Source: an uncultured Bacilli bacterium (GTDB lineage Bacteria; Bacillota_I; Bacilli_A; RFN20; CAG-826). Taken from it: a stretch of DNA of 38,804 bases. Where the stretch lies: positions 71,211-110,014 of the forward strand of contig CAJOMQ010000001.1 in NCBI GenBank assembly GCA_905236715.1, in the 5' to 3' direction. Below the pieces are notes generated by a model. That model saw only the letters and a list, made by a program, of their open reading frames with translations, did not search any database and was not told where the DNA came from. Below are positions 26,810 to 33,753 of the stretch, one piece after another (position 1 is the first letter of the stretch; each line of letters starts with the position of its first letter). Made by a program: the position numbers and the translations under genes.

Positions 26810-27888
26810 ATATCATTATCTTCGGTGGAGCCTTCGATCCAATCCATAACGGACATATAAATATGGCAGTCAATGCCCAAAAAGCGCTTGATGGAGAAGT
26901 TTTTCTTGTTCCAGCGCCTATTTCCATATGGAAAGAAACTTCGGCGCCAATAGAGGATAAAATCAATATGATTGCCTTAGCCATCAAAGATTTAAAAGGA
27001 ATTCATATTGACCGTTTTGAAGCTGATAGTGGACATTCAGATAATTATTCCATTGATACAGTGAAATATTTTCATAAGAAATATCCAAACGATAATCTCT
27101 ATTATTTGATTGGCACCGACCAAGTAAATAATTTCCATCGTTGGAAAGACGCGAGTGAAATAGCCAAAATAGCGCACGTCATTTATTTTGAAAGACCAGA
27201 TTTTATTTTAGATAAGAAAAACATCGAATCTTACCATATGCAAAGCATACCTGGAGAAACGATGGTGGTTTCTTCGACCGAAATCAAGCAATTAAAGTCT
27301 TTAGATATTCCTGATGATGTTCTTTTTTATATCGGAGAACATCAGCTTTATTATGTGGAAAGGATGAAATCTTATATTGATGAGAAAAGATTAAAACATT
27401 CTTTATCGGTCGCTAAGCTGGCTTATGAAATAGCGTTGAGCAATCATTTAGAAGACCCTCACAAATATTATGTCGCAGGCTTATTACATGATATCGGTAA
27501 ATCTAAAGATGTTGAAAAAGAAAAACAAATAGTGGAAAAACATTTCCCGGAATATAAGAACATGCCCGCATTTTCCTTTCATCAATTTGTCGGAGCCTAC
27601 ATTGCCGAGCATGATTTTGGTATTGATGATCAAGCAGTCTTGAACGCGATAAAATTTCACGCAACCGGAACAGATGAAATGGACTTATTGGCTAAAATAA
27701 TTTATGCTTCCGACAAGATTGAACCAACGAGAAATTTTGATTCGTCAGACTTAATTGCCGCGATGAAAAAAGACGCCGAAGAAGGGTTCATCGAAGTCTT
27801 AAAAGCTAACAAAGATTTTCTCAAAACACATCGTGGAAACATCGATAATCCATTAACCTCTAAATGTTTCAATAAATTCAAAGTGTAA
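26806..27888 (+). CDS. nadD: Bifunctional NadD nicotinate-nucleotide adenylyltransferase / YqeK HD-domain hydrolase fusion
   Basis: The 360-aa product joins two enzymes that are separate neighbours in Bacillus. Residues 1-185 are NadD, which makes nicotinate adenine dinucleotide: IFGGAFDPIHNGHI (GxFDPxHxGH), FLVPAPISIWK, YYLIGTDQVNNFHRW, and VSSTEIKQL (SSTxIR-like). Residues from about 187 are a YqeK-type HD hydrolase, known to cleave Ap4A: KRLKHSLSVAKLA, GLLHDIGKS (HD), IKFHATGTDEMDLLAKIIYASDKIEPTR. The frame is continuous with no stop or frameshift at the junction. It ends the yqeG operon with a terminator. rsfS, usual next gene, is absent. Confidence 0.93.
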   Translation: MNIIIFGGAFDPIHNGHINMAVNAQKALDGEVFLVPAPISIWKETSAPIEDKINMIALAIKDLKGIHIDRFEADSGHSDNYSIDTVKYFHKKYPNDNLYYLIGTDQVNNFHRWKDASEIAKIAHVIYFERPDFILDKKNIESYHMQSIPGETMVVSSTEIKQLKSLDIPDDVLFYIGEHQLYYVERMKSYIDEKRLKHSLSVAKLAYEIALSNHLEDPHKYYVAGLLHDIGKSKDVEKEKQIVEKHFPEYKNMPAFSFHQFVGAYIAEHDFGIDDQAVLNAIKFHATGTDEMDLLAKIIYASDKIEPTRNFDSSDLIAAMKKDAEEGFIEVLKANKDFLKTHRGNIDNPLTSKCFNKFKV

Positions 27889-27907
27889 GTAAAACAATAA
27901 AGACAAC

Positions 27908-27933
27908 AAGGAGCGGAGACGCTCTTTTATTTT
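27908..27933 (+). terminator. Intrinsic terminator of the yqeG-nadD operon
   Basis: GAGCG (27911-27915) and CGCTC (27920-27924) close a GAGA tetraloop (GNRA type); outer A/G to T pairs extend the stem, followed by TTTTATTTT. Confidence 0.85.
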
Positions 27934-27983
27934 GCTCAAAACAAAATTAGTAGTTTCTCCACGCACACAGCGGAAATAAAGGC

Positions 27984-28011
27984 ACTTCGCATAATTGCTA
28001 TTATGTTAACC
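27984..28011 (+). other. dif: Chromosome dimer resolution site dif
   Basis: The 28-bp segment splits as left arm ACTTCGCATAA, 6-bp centre TTGCTA, right arm TTATGTTAACC. The left arm fits the known XerC-arm consensus RNTKCGCATAA at all 11 positions. The right arm matches TTATGTTAA, 9 of 11 positions of the usual XerD arm. It is in a non-coding region where gene strands converge, as expected at the terminus, with a XerD-like gene about 1.6 kb away. XerC/XerD recombine here to resolve chromosome dimers. The call is by eye. Confidence 0.85.
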
Positions 28012-28127
28012 AAATTAAATATTTTTTAAGACTACGTGATTTTAAGTGTTTTCGTTTTCTTCCGCCAAATATGAATTATCAACATATGGTAAACTAGACT
28101 TTTCCACAAATAAATAGCGTCTAAAAA

Positions 28128-28145
28128 CTACTAAAAAAGTACTAG
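28128..28145. repeat. CTACTAA repeat, 11-bp period (site 4, near dif)
   Basis: CTACTAA at 28128-28134, AAAA spacer, then GTACTAG (28139-28145; core TACTA kept). It lies between two DnaA-box-like sequences and an AT-rich block. Confidence 0.5.
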
Positions 28146-28252
28146 TACACTTCTGCTACTTTTGCTTTTTCTCGCAAATTTTGGATTTTAAAAGATGATA
28201 TCCTTAACTTAATTTATTTAAATTATTTATCTTTTGTTAACCTATTTTTTCC

Positions 28253-28277
28253 ACAAAAAAACACTCTTTATCGAGTG
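28253..28277 (-). terminator. Intrinsic terminator of deoB
   Basis: CACTC (28262-28266) and GAGTG (28273-28277) form a 5-bp stem around a 6-nt loop; on the minus strand a T-run follows (complement of 28255-28261). Confidence 0.75.
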
Positions 28278-28289
28278 CCTTTTTGTTTC

Positions 28290-29507
28290 TTATTCGAACA
28301 ATTCTTCAATCGGTTCCCCTATCAGATTATCAGGAAGTTTGAGACCGAAATTTTTCAATATTGTGGCGCCAATATCGCCAAAGGATTCACGCTCATTTAG
28401 AAGCCTGCCTGATTGAATAGATTTGGAAAACATGAGTAAGGGAATCTTCTCTCTTGTATGATCGGTTCCGGCCCAGGTTGGATCGTTTCCATGGTCAGCT
28501 GTCACGATGACTAAATCATCTTCATGGAGAGCTTCGACAAGCTCAGCTAGTCTCTTATCAAATCTTTGAATGCATTCCCCATAACCAACGGGATTTCTTC
28601 TATGACCATATTCACTATCGAATTCAACGAGATTAACAAAACATAAACCTTGATAATCTAATTCTTTCGCGTGGGCGATTGTTTTATCCATGCCATCTTC
28701 ATTTGATGTTGTCTTTTGTGTTTGAGTTACACCGTATCCATCAAAGATATCGCCAATCTTGCCAATGCAATCAACCATATATCCATTTTCTTGTAAGATG
28801 TTCATGACAGTTGGAACACCTGGCTTTAAAGCCAAATCGTGTCTATTCGAAGCATCGCGATGATAATCTTGAGCGCTATTACCAATGAATGGTCTTGCGA
28901 TAACACGTCCCACCATCCATTCTGGCTTCATACAAATCTCTCTAGCGATGTCACAGAATTTATATAATTCAGGAACTGGAGTCAAATCTTCGTGTGCGGC
29001 AATCTGCAAAACAGAATCTGCGGATGTGTAAACGATTAAGTGACCTTTATTTTTTGATTCATCACCAAGCTCTTTAATGATTTCGGTGCCGCTGGCGGCG
29101 TAGTTACCAATACAATGACGGCCAGTTCTTTGCTCTAATTCATCCATCAATTCTTTTGGAAAGCCATGATCAGTGAATGTCATGAAGGGCTTTGTAGTGT
29201 AAACACCCATCATTTCCCAATGCCCAGTCATCGTATCTTTTCCATTGCTTTTTTCTCTGGCTTTTGCCACAAAAGAATGTGGATGAGATACTTTGCTAGT
29301 GCCAAGAATAGGATCAAGGTCGCCAACACCCCAAGCATTCATTGTGGGAATGTCTAAACCTTTACCACCAGGCATTCTTTCGGAAATGTGCAACATGGTA
29401 TGGGAGCCTTCGTCGCTCACGCCATCATTGAAAAATTTATCAGCGTCTGGTTCAGCACCCACACCCATTGAATCAGCTACGATAACAAATATTCTTTTAT
29501 ATTTCAT
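28290..29507 (-). CDS. deoB: Phosphopentomutase DeoB
   Basis: DeoB interconverts (deoxy)ribose-1- and -5-phosphate in nucleoside salvage; a binuclear manganese enzyme of the alkaline phosphatase superfamily. The 405-aa protein starts KRIFVIVADSMGVGAEPDA (metal Asp and phosphorylated-residue region in FNDGVSDEGSHTM), with MTGHWEMMG, KIGDIFDGYG and the C-terminal TADHGNDPTWAGTDHTREKIP, which holds metal Asp and His residues. AAAGGAG (29512-29518) precedes ATG 29507; TATAAT at 29525-29530 is a likely -10. It follows xerD, as in Bacillus (ripX-drm). It pairs functionally with cdd for deoxynucleoside salvage. Confidence 0.97.
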   Translation of the reverse strand: MKYKRIFVIVADSMGVGAEPDADKFFNDGVSDEGSHTMLHISERMPGGKGLDIPTMNAWGVGDLDPILGTSKVSHPHSFVAKAREKSNGKDTMTGHWEMMGVYTTKPFMTFTDHGFPKELMDELEQRTGRHCIGNYAASGTEIIKELGDESKNKGHLIVYTSADSVLQIAAHEDLTPVPELYKFCDIAREICMKPEWMVGRVIARPFIGNSAQDYHRDASNRHDLALKPGVPTVMNILQENGYMVDCIGKIGDIFDGYGVTQTQKTTSNEDGMDKTIAHAKELDYQGLCFVNLVEFDSEYGHRRNPVGYGECIQRFDKRLAELVEALHEDDLVIVTADHGNDPTWAGTDHTREKIPLLMFSKSIQSGRLLNERESFGDIGATILKNFGLKLPDNLIGEPIEELFE

Positions 29508-29524
29508 ATAAACTCCTTTTTGAT

Positions 29525-29530
29525 ATTATA
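29525..29530 (-). promoter_or_regulatory. -10 element for deoB
   Basis: TATAAT on the minus strand, 18 nt upstream of the deoB start, with the Shine-Dalgarno AAAGGAG between. No convincing -35 was found. Confidence 0.45.
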
Positions 29531-29564
29531 CAACTACGTTTAAATTTACCGTTTTTATATTATC

Positions 29565-30449
29565 TTATTTGCCTTTCATATACAAATCATACGCGCTTAT
29601 AATGCGCTTAGTGGATATATGTGTGTAGATTTGTGTGGTGGCAATGTTTGTGTGGCCAAGCATTTCTTGTACCACCTTTAATTGCGCCCCGTTTTCTAAT
29701 AAATGAGTGGCAAAGCAGTGTCGCAATGTATGAGGCGAAATAGGTGTTTCGATGCCACTTTGGGCAGCGTATTTTTTGATTTGCAAAAAGAAATATTGAC
29801 GAGATAATGGTTTTCCATATCTATTTAAAAATAGATATTTAGTGCCTGCTCCCGGATTTTTCTTGCGTGGACCCTCCACATATTGACGAATATAGGAGAT
29901 GGCGAAATCGCCAATGGGGACTTTTCTTTCTTTGGCCCCTTTACCAAAAATAGTGACCACCCCGTGTTTTAAATCAACCTTTCCTCTTTCTAACGCCAAG
30001 AGCTCACTAACACGCAATCCACTCGCATACATTGTCTCTAACATGGCTTTATCTCTTAAACCTTCTGGCTTATTGATATCAGGAGCGTTTAATAAGATTT
30101 CTACTTCTTCCTCCGTTAAGCAATTAGGTAAATGTTCCTCTTTTTTGGGAACTTCAATATCAGGAATCTCATCCGTGAAGTATCCTTCTTTTTTTAAAAA
30201 AAGAAAGAATTGTCTGGTTGATGATAATCTTCTTAATGAAGTAGATATCGTCCGACCAATGGATAATTGATAATGGAGAAAATCAATCAAATCGTTACCA
30301 TATAAATCTTCAACATATTTCTTATCTTTGAAGAAGAGAAAAAACTGTTTTAAATCATCGGTATAGTTACTGACTGTTTGTTTTGAAAGTCCTTTTTCCA
30401 CTAAAAGGTGTTGTTGAAATAGTTCAACAGCGTCGACAATTTCCATCAT
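29565..30449 (-). CDS. xerD: Tyrosine recombinase XerD
   Basis: Site-specific recombinase acting with XerC at dif. The 294-aa protein has an N-terminal SAM-like core-binding domain (VDAVELFQQHLLVEKGLSKQTVSNY..) and a catalytic domain with SGLRVSELLAL (Arg), GKGAKERKVPIG (Lys), SPHTLRHCFATHLLENGA (HxxR), MLGHTNIATTQIYTHIS (His and the nucleophile Tyr). All catalytic residues are present. XerD rather than XerC is supported by the deoB neighbour and sequence style, but XerC cannot be excluded. It begins at ATG 30449 (or 30446), overlapping the dinB stop by 4 nt; GAGGTGG serves as ribosome site. Confidence 0.9.
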   Translation of the reverse strand: MMEIVDAVELFQQHLLVEKGLSKQTVSNYTDDLKQFFLFFKDKKYVEDLYGNDLIDFLHYQLSIGRTISTSLRRLSSTRQFFLFLKKEGYFTDEIPDIEVPKKEEHLPNCLTEEEVEILLNAPDINKPEGLRDKAMLETMYASGLRVSELLALERGKVDLKHGVVTIFGKGAKERKVPIGDFAISYIRQYVEGPRKKNPGAGTKYLFLNRYGKPLSRQYFFLQIKKYAAQSGIETPISPHTLRHCFATHLLENGAQLKVVQEMLGHTNIATTQIYTHISTKRIISAYDLYMKGK

Positions 30450-31624
30450 TTTTTATCCACCTCACTAGCCCGCATCAAAGATGGCTTTGACAATTTACGA
30501 TTTAATTCATTAATTAATAATTTTGTCGCACTTTCTTCTTCGTGCTTTTCATAATCAAATAAAGACATTTGGATAGCCATATCTTTTGGATTGATTAAAT
30601 TCTGTAAAGTAATACCCAAAAGACGAACGGTTAAGCCGACAAAATTATCGTTATATAACGATATGGCACGTGTGTATATCGTTTTCCAATCATTCGTAGG
30701 GGTATCAAAAGTAATTGATTTGTTATGTACTTTAAAATCACTTTCTTTGACAGTAATTTGGATTGTGTTACCAATTTTGCCTTCTTTAATCGCGCGATTG
30801 GAAACTTCTTTGGCTAAGTCCTGAAACAATTGTTGGATTTCTTCTAATGCATTAGTGTCATGCATCAAGGTAGAAGAATTACCGATTGATTTTGGATCTT
30901 CTGGTTCACTGATGATTTCATCGCTTCCTTCACCATTTAGCCAATCTTTGATGACATAGAAAAATTTACCGAGGATATCTTTAACTTGTTGGTCATCCTT
31001 TTGACATCTATCCGCTAAATCGCCAATGGTGTTGATGCCAATATGTTTCAGTCTAGGCGCGGTTTTTTTACCAATGCCATACATCTTATCTAAAGATAAA
31101 GGGTATAGGATTTTAGCAATATCTCTTTTTCTAATAATCGTTAAGCCCATCGGTTTTTGATAATCACTGCCCATTTTCGCTAAAAATTTGGTGGTACCCA
31201 CACCGATGGAACATTTTAATTTTGTTTCATTATATAAATCTTTTTGTAATTTCTTAAAAAAGGCGGGGACGTCTTTGACATCTTTTACGACATCGGTAAA
31301 ATCAGCATAACATTCGTCCACAGAAGCGATTTCCACCAGTTTGGTATATCTTTTCACAAAAGCCACAAAAGTCGCTGACATCGCCCAATAAAAGCGAAAA
31401 TCAGAAGGGAGAATGATTAAATTAGGGCAGGCTTGCTTAGCTTGGAACATCGGCATCGCGGAATGCACGCCATATTCGCGCGCCTTATATGAGCAAGTAG
31501 AAACCACCCCTCCGCGGCCATCACGGCCAATGGCCACTGGTTTACCTTCTAAAGAGGGATTACGAATTTCTTCGCAACGAGCGAAAAAAGCATTTAAGTC
31601 AATGTGAACAATAACTTTTGCCAT
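30446..31624 (-). CDS. dinB: DNA polymerase IV (DinB, Y-family translesion polymerase)
   Basis: Error-prone Y-family polymerase that copies past lesions. Motifs: HIDLNAFFARCEEI (metal Asp), SVDECYADFT (catalytic Asp-Glu), IGVGTTKFLAKMGSD, MYGIGKKTAPRLKHIGINTIGDLA (HhH), and a little-finger domain with SVTFD-like ITFDTPTND. From ATG 31624 it is 392 aa; ATG 31630 adds two residues. No Shine-Dalgarno precedes, and TATAAT (31632-31637) is 7 nt before ATG 31624, so the start may be leaderless. No LexA-type operator was recognised. It precedes xerD. Confidence 0.95.
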   Translation of the reverse strand: MAKVIVHIDLNAFFARCEEIRNPSLEGKPVAIGRDGRGGVVSTCSYKAREYGVHSAMPMFQAKQACPNLIILPSDFRFYWAMSATFVAFVKRYTKLVEIASVDECYADFTDVVKDVKDVPAFFKKLQKDLYNETKLKCSIGVGTTKFLAKMGSDYQKPMGLTIIRKRDIAKILYPLSLDKMYGIGKKTAPRLKHIGINTIGDLADRCQKDDQQVKDILGKFFYVIKDWLNGEGSDEIISEPEDPKSIGNSSTLMHDTNALEEIQQLFQDLAKEVSNRAIKEGKIGNTIQITVKESDFKVHNKSITFDTPTNDWKTIYTRAISLYNDNFVGLTVRLLGITLQNLINPKDMAIQMSLFDYEKHEEESATKLLINELNRKLSKPSLMRASEVDKK

Positions 31625-31631
31625 CGACATT

Positions 31632-31661
31632 ATTATATAATGGCTTATTATATTATGTTAA
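31632..31661 (-). promoter_or_regulatory. Promoter for dinB
   Basis: On the minus strand TTAACA (31661-31656) and TATAAT (31637-31632) are 18 bp apart, 5 of 6 and 6 of 6 matches. The -35 lies inside the 19-bp repeat of the dif arm. Confidence 0.6.
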
Positions 31662-31669
31662 CCAAATTA
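31651..31669 (+). repeat. 19-bp exact copy of the dif XerD arm and its flank
   Basis: TATTATGTTAACCAAATTA occurs here and at 27999-28017, in the same orientation. It includes the XerD arm plus the last two bases of the centre and six bases of right flank. The XerC arm next to it is absent (TATAATGGCTT instead). Its last three bases are the dxs stop. Confidence 0.7.
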
Positions 31670-33517
31670 TAATAATTTTATGATATCTTCAACGGCGACA
31701 CCAAATTCTTTTCTTTGTTCTTGGATGGTCGCTTGTTTGACAAAAACATCTGGAATCGCCTTAATAATCACTTCGCCAGTATATTTTTCTTTTAATAAAC
31801 GAGCCGCTAAATAAGAGGCAAAGCCAGCTTCTGTGGCATAAGGATTATAAATAATGATTTTTTGATAATTGAGTAAATCACTAATTGCTTGTTCATCCAT
31901 TGGTTTCAGATATATTGCGTTATATAAGGTAATATTTATATTATTCTTAATAATATATTCTTTTAATTCTTCCACAACTGGACCCAAGGCCACTAAAGCG
32001 GTATGACCACCATGAACTTCTTTGATCCATTTACCAAATGGTAAATCAATTGGGGTGTATTCTTCCTTTTTCATTGATTCACGAGGATATCTAATACAGA
32101 AAACACCGTGATTTTGGAATGATTCTTTTAGCAAGGGAGAAACTTGGTTAATATGAGAAGCCATCGTAATAACGGTGTTAGGTATTCCTAAAAGGAATTG
32201 TTCATCATAAATGCCTTGGTGGGTATCACCATCTTGTCCCACTAAACCAGCGCGATCAATTAAAATAGTCGCGGATAAATTCATTCTTGCTAAATCATGA
32301 TTTAATTCATCATAAGCCCTTTGTAAGAACGTGGAATAAATGGAAATGACGGGATGATAACCGCTGACAGCTAAACCACTAGCAAATGTAAAAGCGTGTT
32401 CTTCCGCAATGCCAACATCTGAATAACGGTCAGGATATTTATTAAATATGTTATTTAAATCGCTGCCAATTCCAGTCGCAGGCACAATCAAATATGATTT
32501 TTCTTCTTGTTCCATCATCTTTTCTAATTCCAAAGAATAGATAGATGACCAAGAAATTTTGTTATCATCGTGATAAATTTCTCCTGTTTCTTTATTAAAA
32601 GAAGAAACACCGTGCCATTTCCCGCTATCGTCATTTTCGGAAGGCTGATAACCTTTTCCTTTCAAAGTCTTGATATGCACGACGACCGAATTATCCATTT
32701 TCTTCGCTTTACTAAAGGCTTTTTGTAAATCTTTAATATTATGTCCATCAACCGGTCCGAGATATGAAAAGCCCATAAAGTCAAAGATATTCAACGCCAT
32801 CAAATGACGTTTGAACCAATTCTTGATATTTCCCGTTACTTTTAGTAACCATCTACCAAGGCCCGTTTTCTTCATGATTTTTTGATAAGTATGTTTGCTA
32901 CGGCGGTATAAGGATGAATTAGAGAGGTTTCTAAATGATCTCGCTAAAGCGCCAACAGGCTTGGTAATAGACATATCGTTATCATTTAAAATGATAATCA
33001 CTTTATGATTTGTTTGTCCGAGGTTGTTTAAACCCTCCATAGCGAGGCCATTAACAATGGAAGCATCACCCACAAAAGCGACAATATCATATTTTTCTTC
33101 ATTTAAATCTCTAGCAAAGGCCATGCCTGCGCAAGCGGAGATTGCTGTGGAACTATGACCTGCTTCATAACAGTCAAATGGCGATTCATCCCTTTTTTGA
33201 AAGCCGGCTATGCCATCTTTTTCTCTCAATCGTTCTAAAGAACGACCCGTTAAGATTTTATAAGTATATGATTGATGGCCGACATCAAAAACAATCTTGT
33301 CTTTACGAAAATCAAAGCAACAACATAATGCGATTGTAGCGTCAATTGCCCCTAAATTAGAAGCAAGGTGCCCACCATTATGACTCACTATATCTATGAT
33401 ATAATCACGGATATCATCACTTAAGGTATCCAATTCTTTATAATTTAATTCACGCAAAAAAGAAGGGTCTTCAATCTTCTTTAAATCAATGTGTTTAACT
33501 TCCTTCTTTTTGCTCAT
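31667..33517 (-). CDS. dxs: 1-deoxy-D-xylulose-5-phosphate synthase
   Basis: DXS makes DXP from pyruvate and glyceraldehyde-3-phosphate, the entry to the MEP pathway, with thiamine diphosphate. The 616-aa protein has GGHLASNLGAIDATIAL, DVGHQSYTYKILTGR, VGDASIVNGLAMEGLNN...NDNDMS (TPP motif, with the third Gly as Ala), EEHAFTFASGLA (catalytic Glu), DRAGLVGQDGDTHQG. The GDA variant replaces GDG in the cofactor motif. ATG 33517 has no Shine-Dalgarno. Upstream are three 11-bp-spaced repeats. It follows xseB at 41 bp in the Bacillus order xseA-xseB-ispA-dxs, but ispA is missing here. Confidence 0.96.
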   Translation of the reverse strand: MSKKKEVKHIDLKKIEDPSFLRELNYKELDTLSDDIRDYIIDIVSHNGGHLASNLGAIDATIALCCCFDFRKDKIVFDVGHQSYTYKILTGRSLERLREKDGIAGFQKRDESPFDCYEAGHSSTAISACAGMAFARDLNEEKYDIVAFVGDASIVNGLAMEGLNNLGQTNHKVIIILNDNDMSITKPVGALARSFRNLSNSSLYRRSKHTYQKIMKKTGLGRWLLKVTGNIKNWFKRHLMALNIFDFMGFSYLGPVDGHNIKDLQKAFSKAKKMDNSVVVHIKTLKGKGYQPSENDDSGKWHGVSSFNKETGEIYHDDNKISWSSIYSLELEKMMEQEEKSYLIVPATGIGSDLNNIFNKYPDRYSDVGIAEEHAFTFASGLAVSGYHPVISIYSTFLQRAYDELNHDLARMNLSATILIDRAGLVGQDGDTHQGIYDEQFLLGIPNTVITMASHINQVSPLLKESFQNHGVFCIRYPRESMKKEEYTPIDLPFGKWIKEVHGGHTALVALGPVVEELKEYIIKNNINITLYNAIYLKPMDEQAISDLLNYQKIIIYNPYATEAGFASYLAARLLKEKYTGEVIIKAIPDVFVKQATIQEQRKEFGVAVEDIIKLL

Positions 33518-33523
33518 TTTACT

Positions 33524-33552
33524 ATACCAATAAACTACTAATTATCTACTAT
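33524..33552. repeat. CTACTAA repeat, 11-bp period, three copies (site 5, before dxs)
   Basis: Starting at 33524, 33535 and 33546: ATACCAA (5 of 7), CTACTAA (7 of 7), CTACTAT (6 of 7), with TAAA and TTAT as spacers. It fills most of the 41-bp xseB-dxs gap. Confidence 0.65.
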
Positions 33553-33558
33553 TATCAA

Positions 33559-33753
33559 TTACTCATCTTTGATGTTTACAATTTTTTCCACTTTTTCTTG
33601 TGCGGCTTTTAAAGCCTCTTCTAAACGACGGATAATATTGTTTCCTTCTTCGTATAAGGCTAGGCTTTCTTCTAGCGGTAAAGCTTTGGAAGAAATCTTT
33701 TCCACTATTTCATCTAATCTTTTAATCTCTTGTTCAAAATTGACGTTTTCCAT
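33559..33753 (-). CDS. xseB: Exodeoxyribonuclease VII small subunit
   Basis: XseB joins XseA to form exonuclease VII, which degrades single-stranded DNA. The 64-aa helical protein has the family signature FEQEIKRLDEIVEKISSKALPLEESLALYEEGNNIIRRLEEALKAAQEKVE, with the ALPLEESL..YEEG core. Its ATG overlaps the xseA stop by one base, so translation is coupled. About 41 bp separates it from dxs. The length is typical (60-80 aa). Confidence 0.95.
   Translation of the reverse strand: MENVNFEQEIKRLDEIVEKISSKALPLEESLALYEEGNNIIRRLEEALKAAQEKVEKIVNIKDE

Larger units (their letters stand above)
27889..28289. other. 401-bp convergent intergenic region, probable replication terminus
   Basis: No credible gene was found here. 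It holds a plus-strand terminator (27908-27933), a single TTAGTAG (27947-27953), the dif-like site (27984-28011), DnaA-box-like 9-mers (28076-28084, 28100-28108 and 28247-28255), a paired CTACTAA element (28128-28145), a very AT-rich block (about 28160-28240) with an XerD-arm-like TTTTGTTAACC (28232-28242), and the deoB terminator (28253-28277). Plus-strand genes end to its left and minus-strand genes to its right. Confidence 0.6.

Noticed and set aside
28076-28255. Chromosome origin oriC
   Set aside because: DnaA boxes are few and imperfect, dnaA/dnaN are absent, genes converge rather than diverge, and a dif site is present, so terminus is the better reading.
28234-28416. 60-aa plus-strand ORF near deoB
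   Set aside because: It runs through the deoB terminator and antisense to deoB, with no ribosome site.
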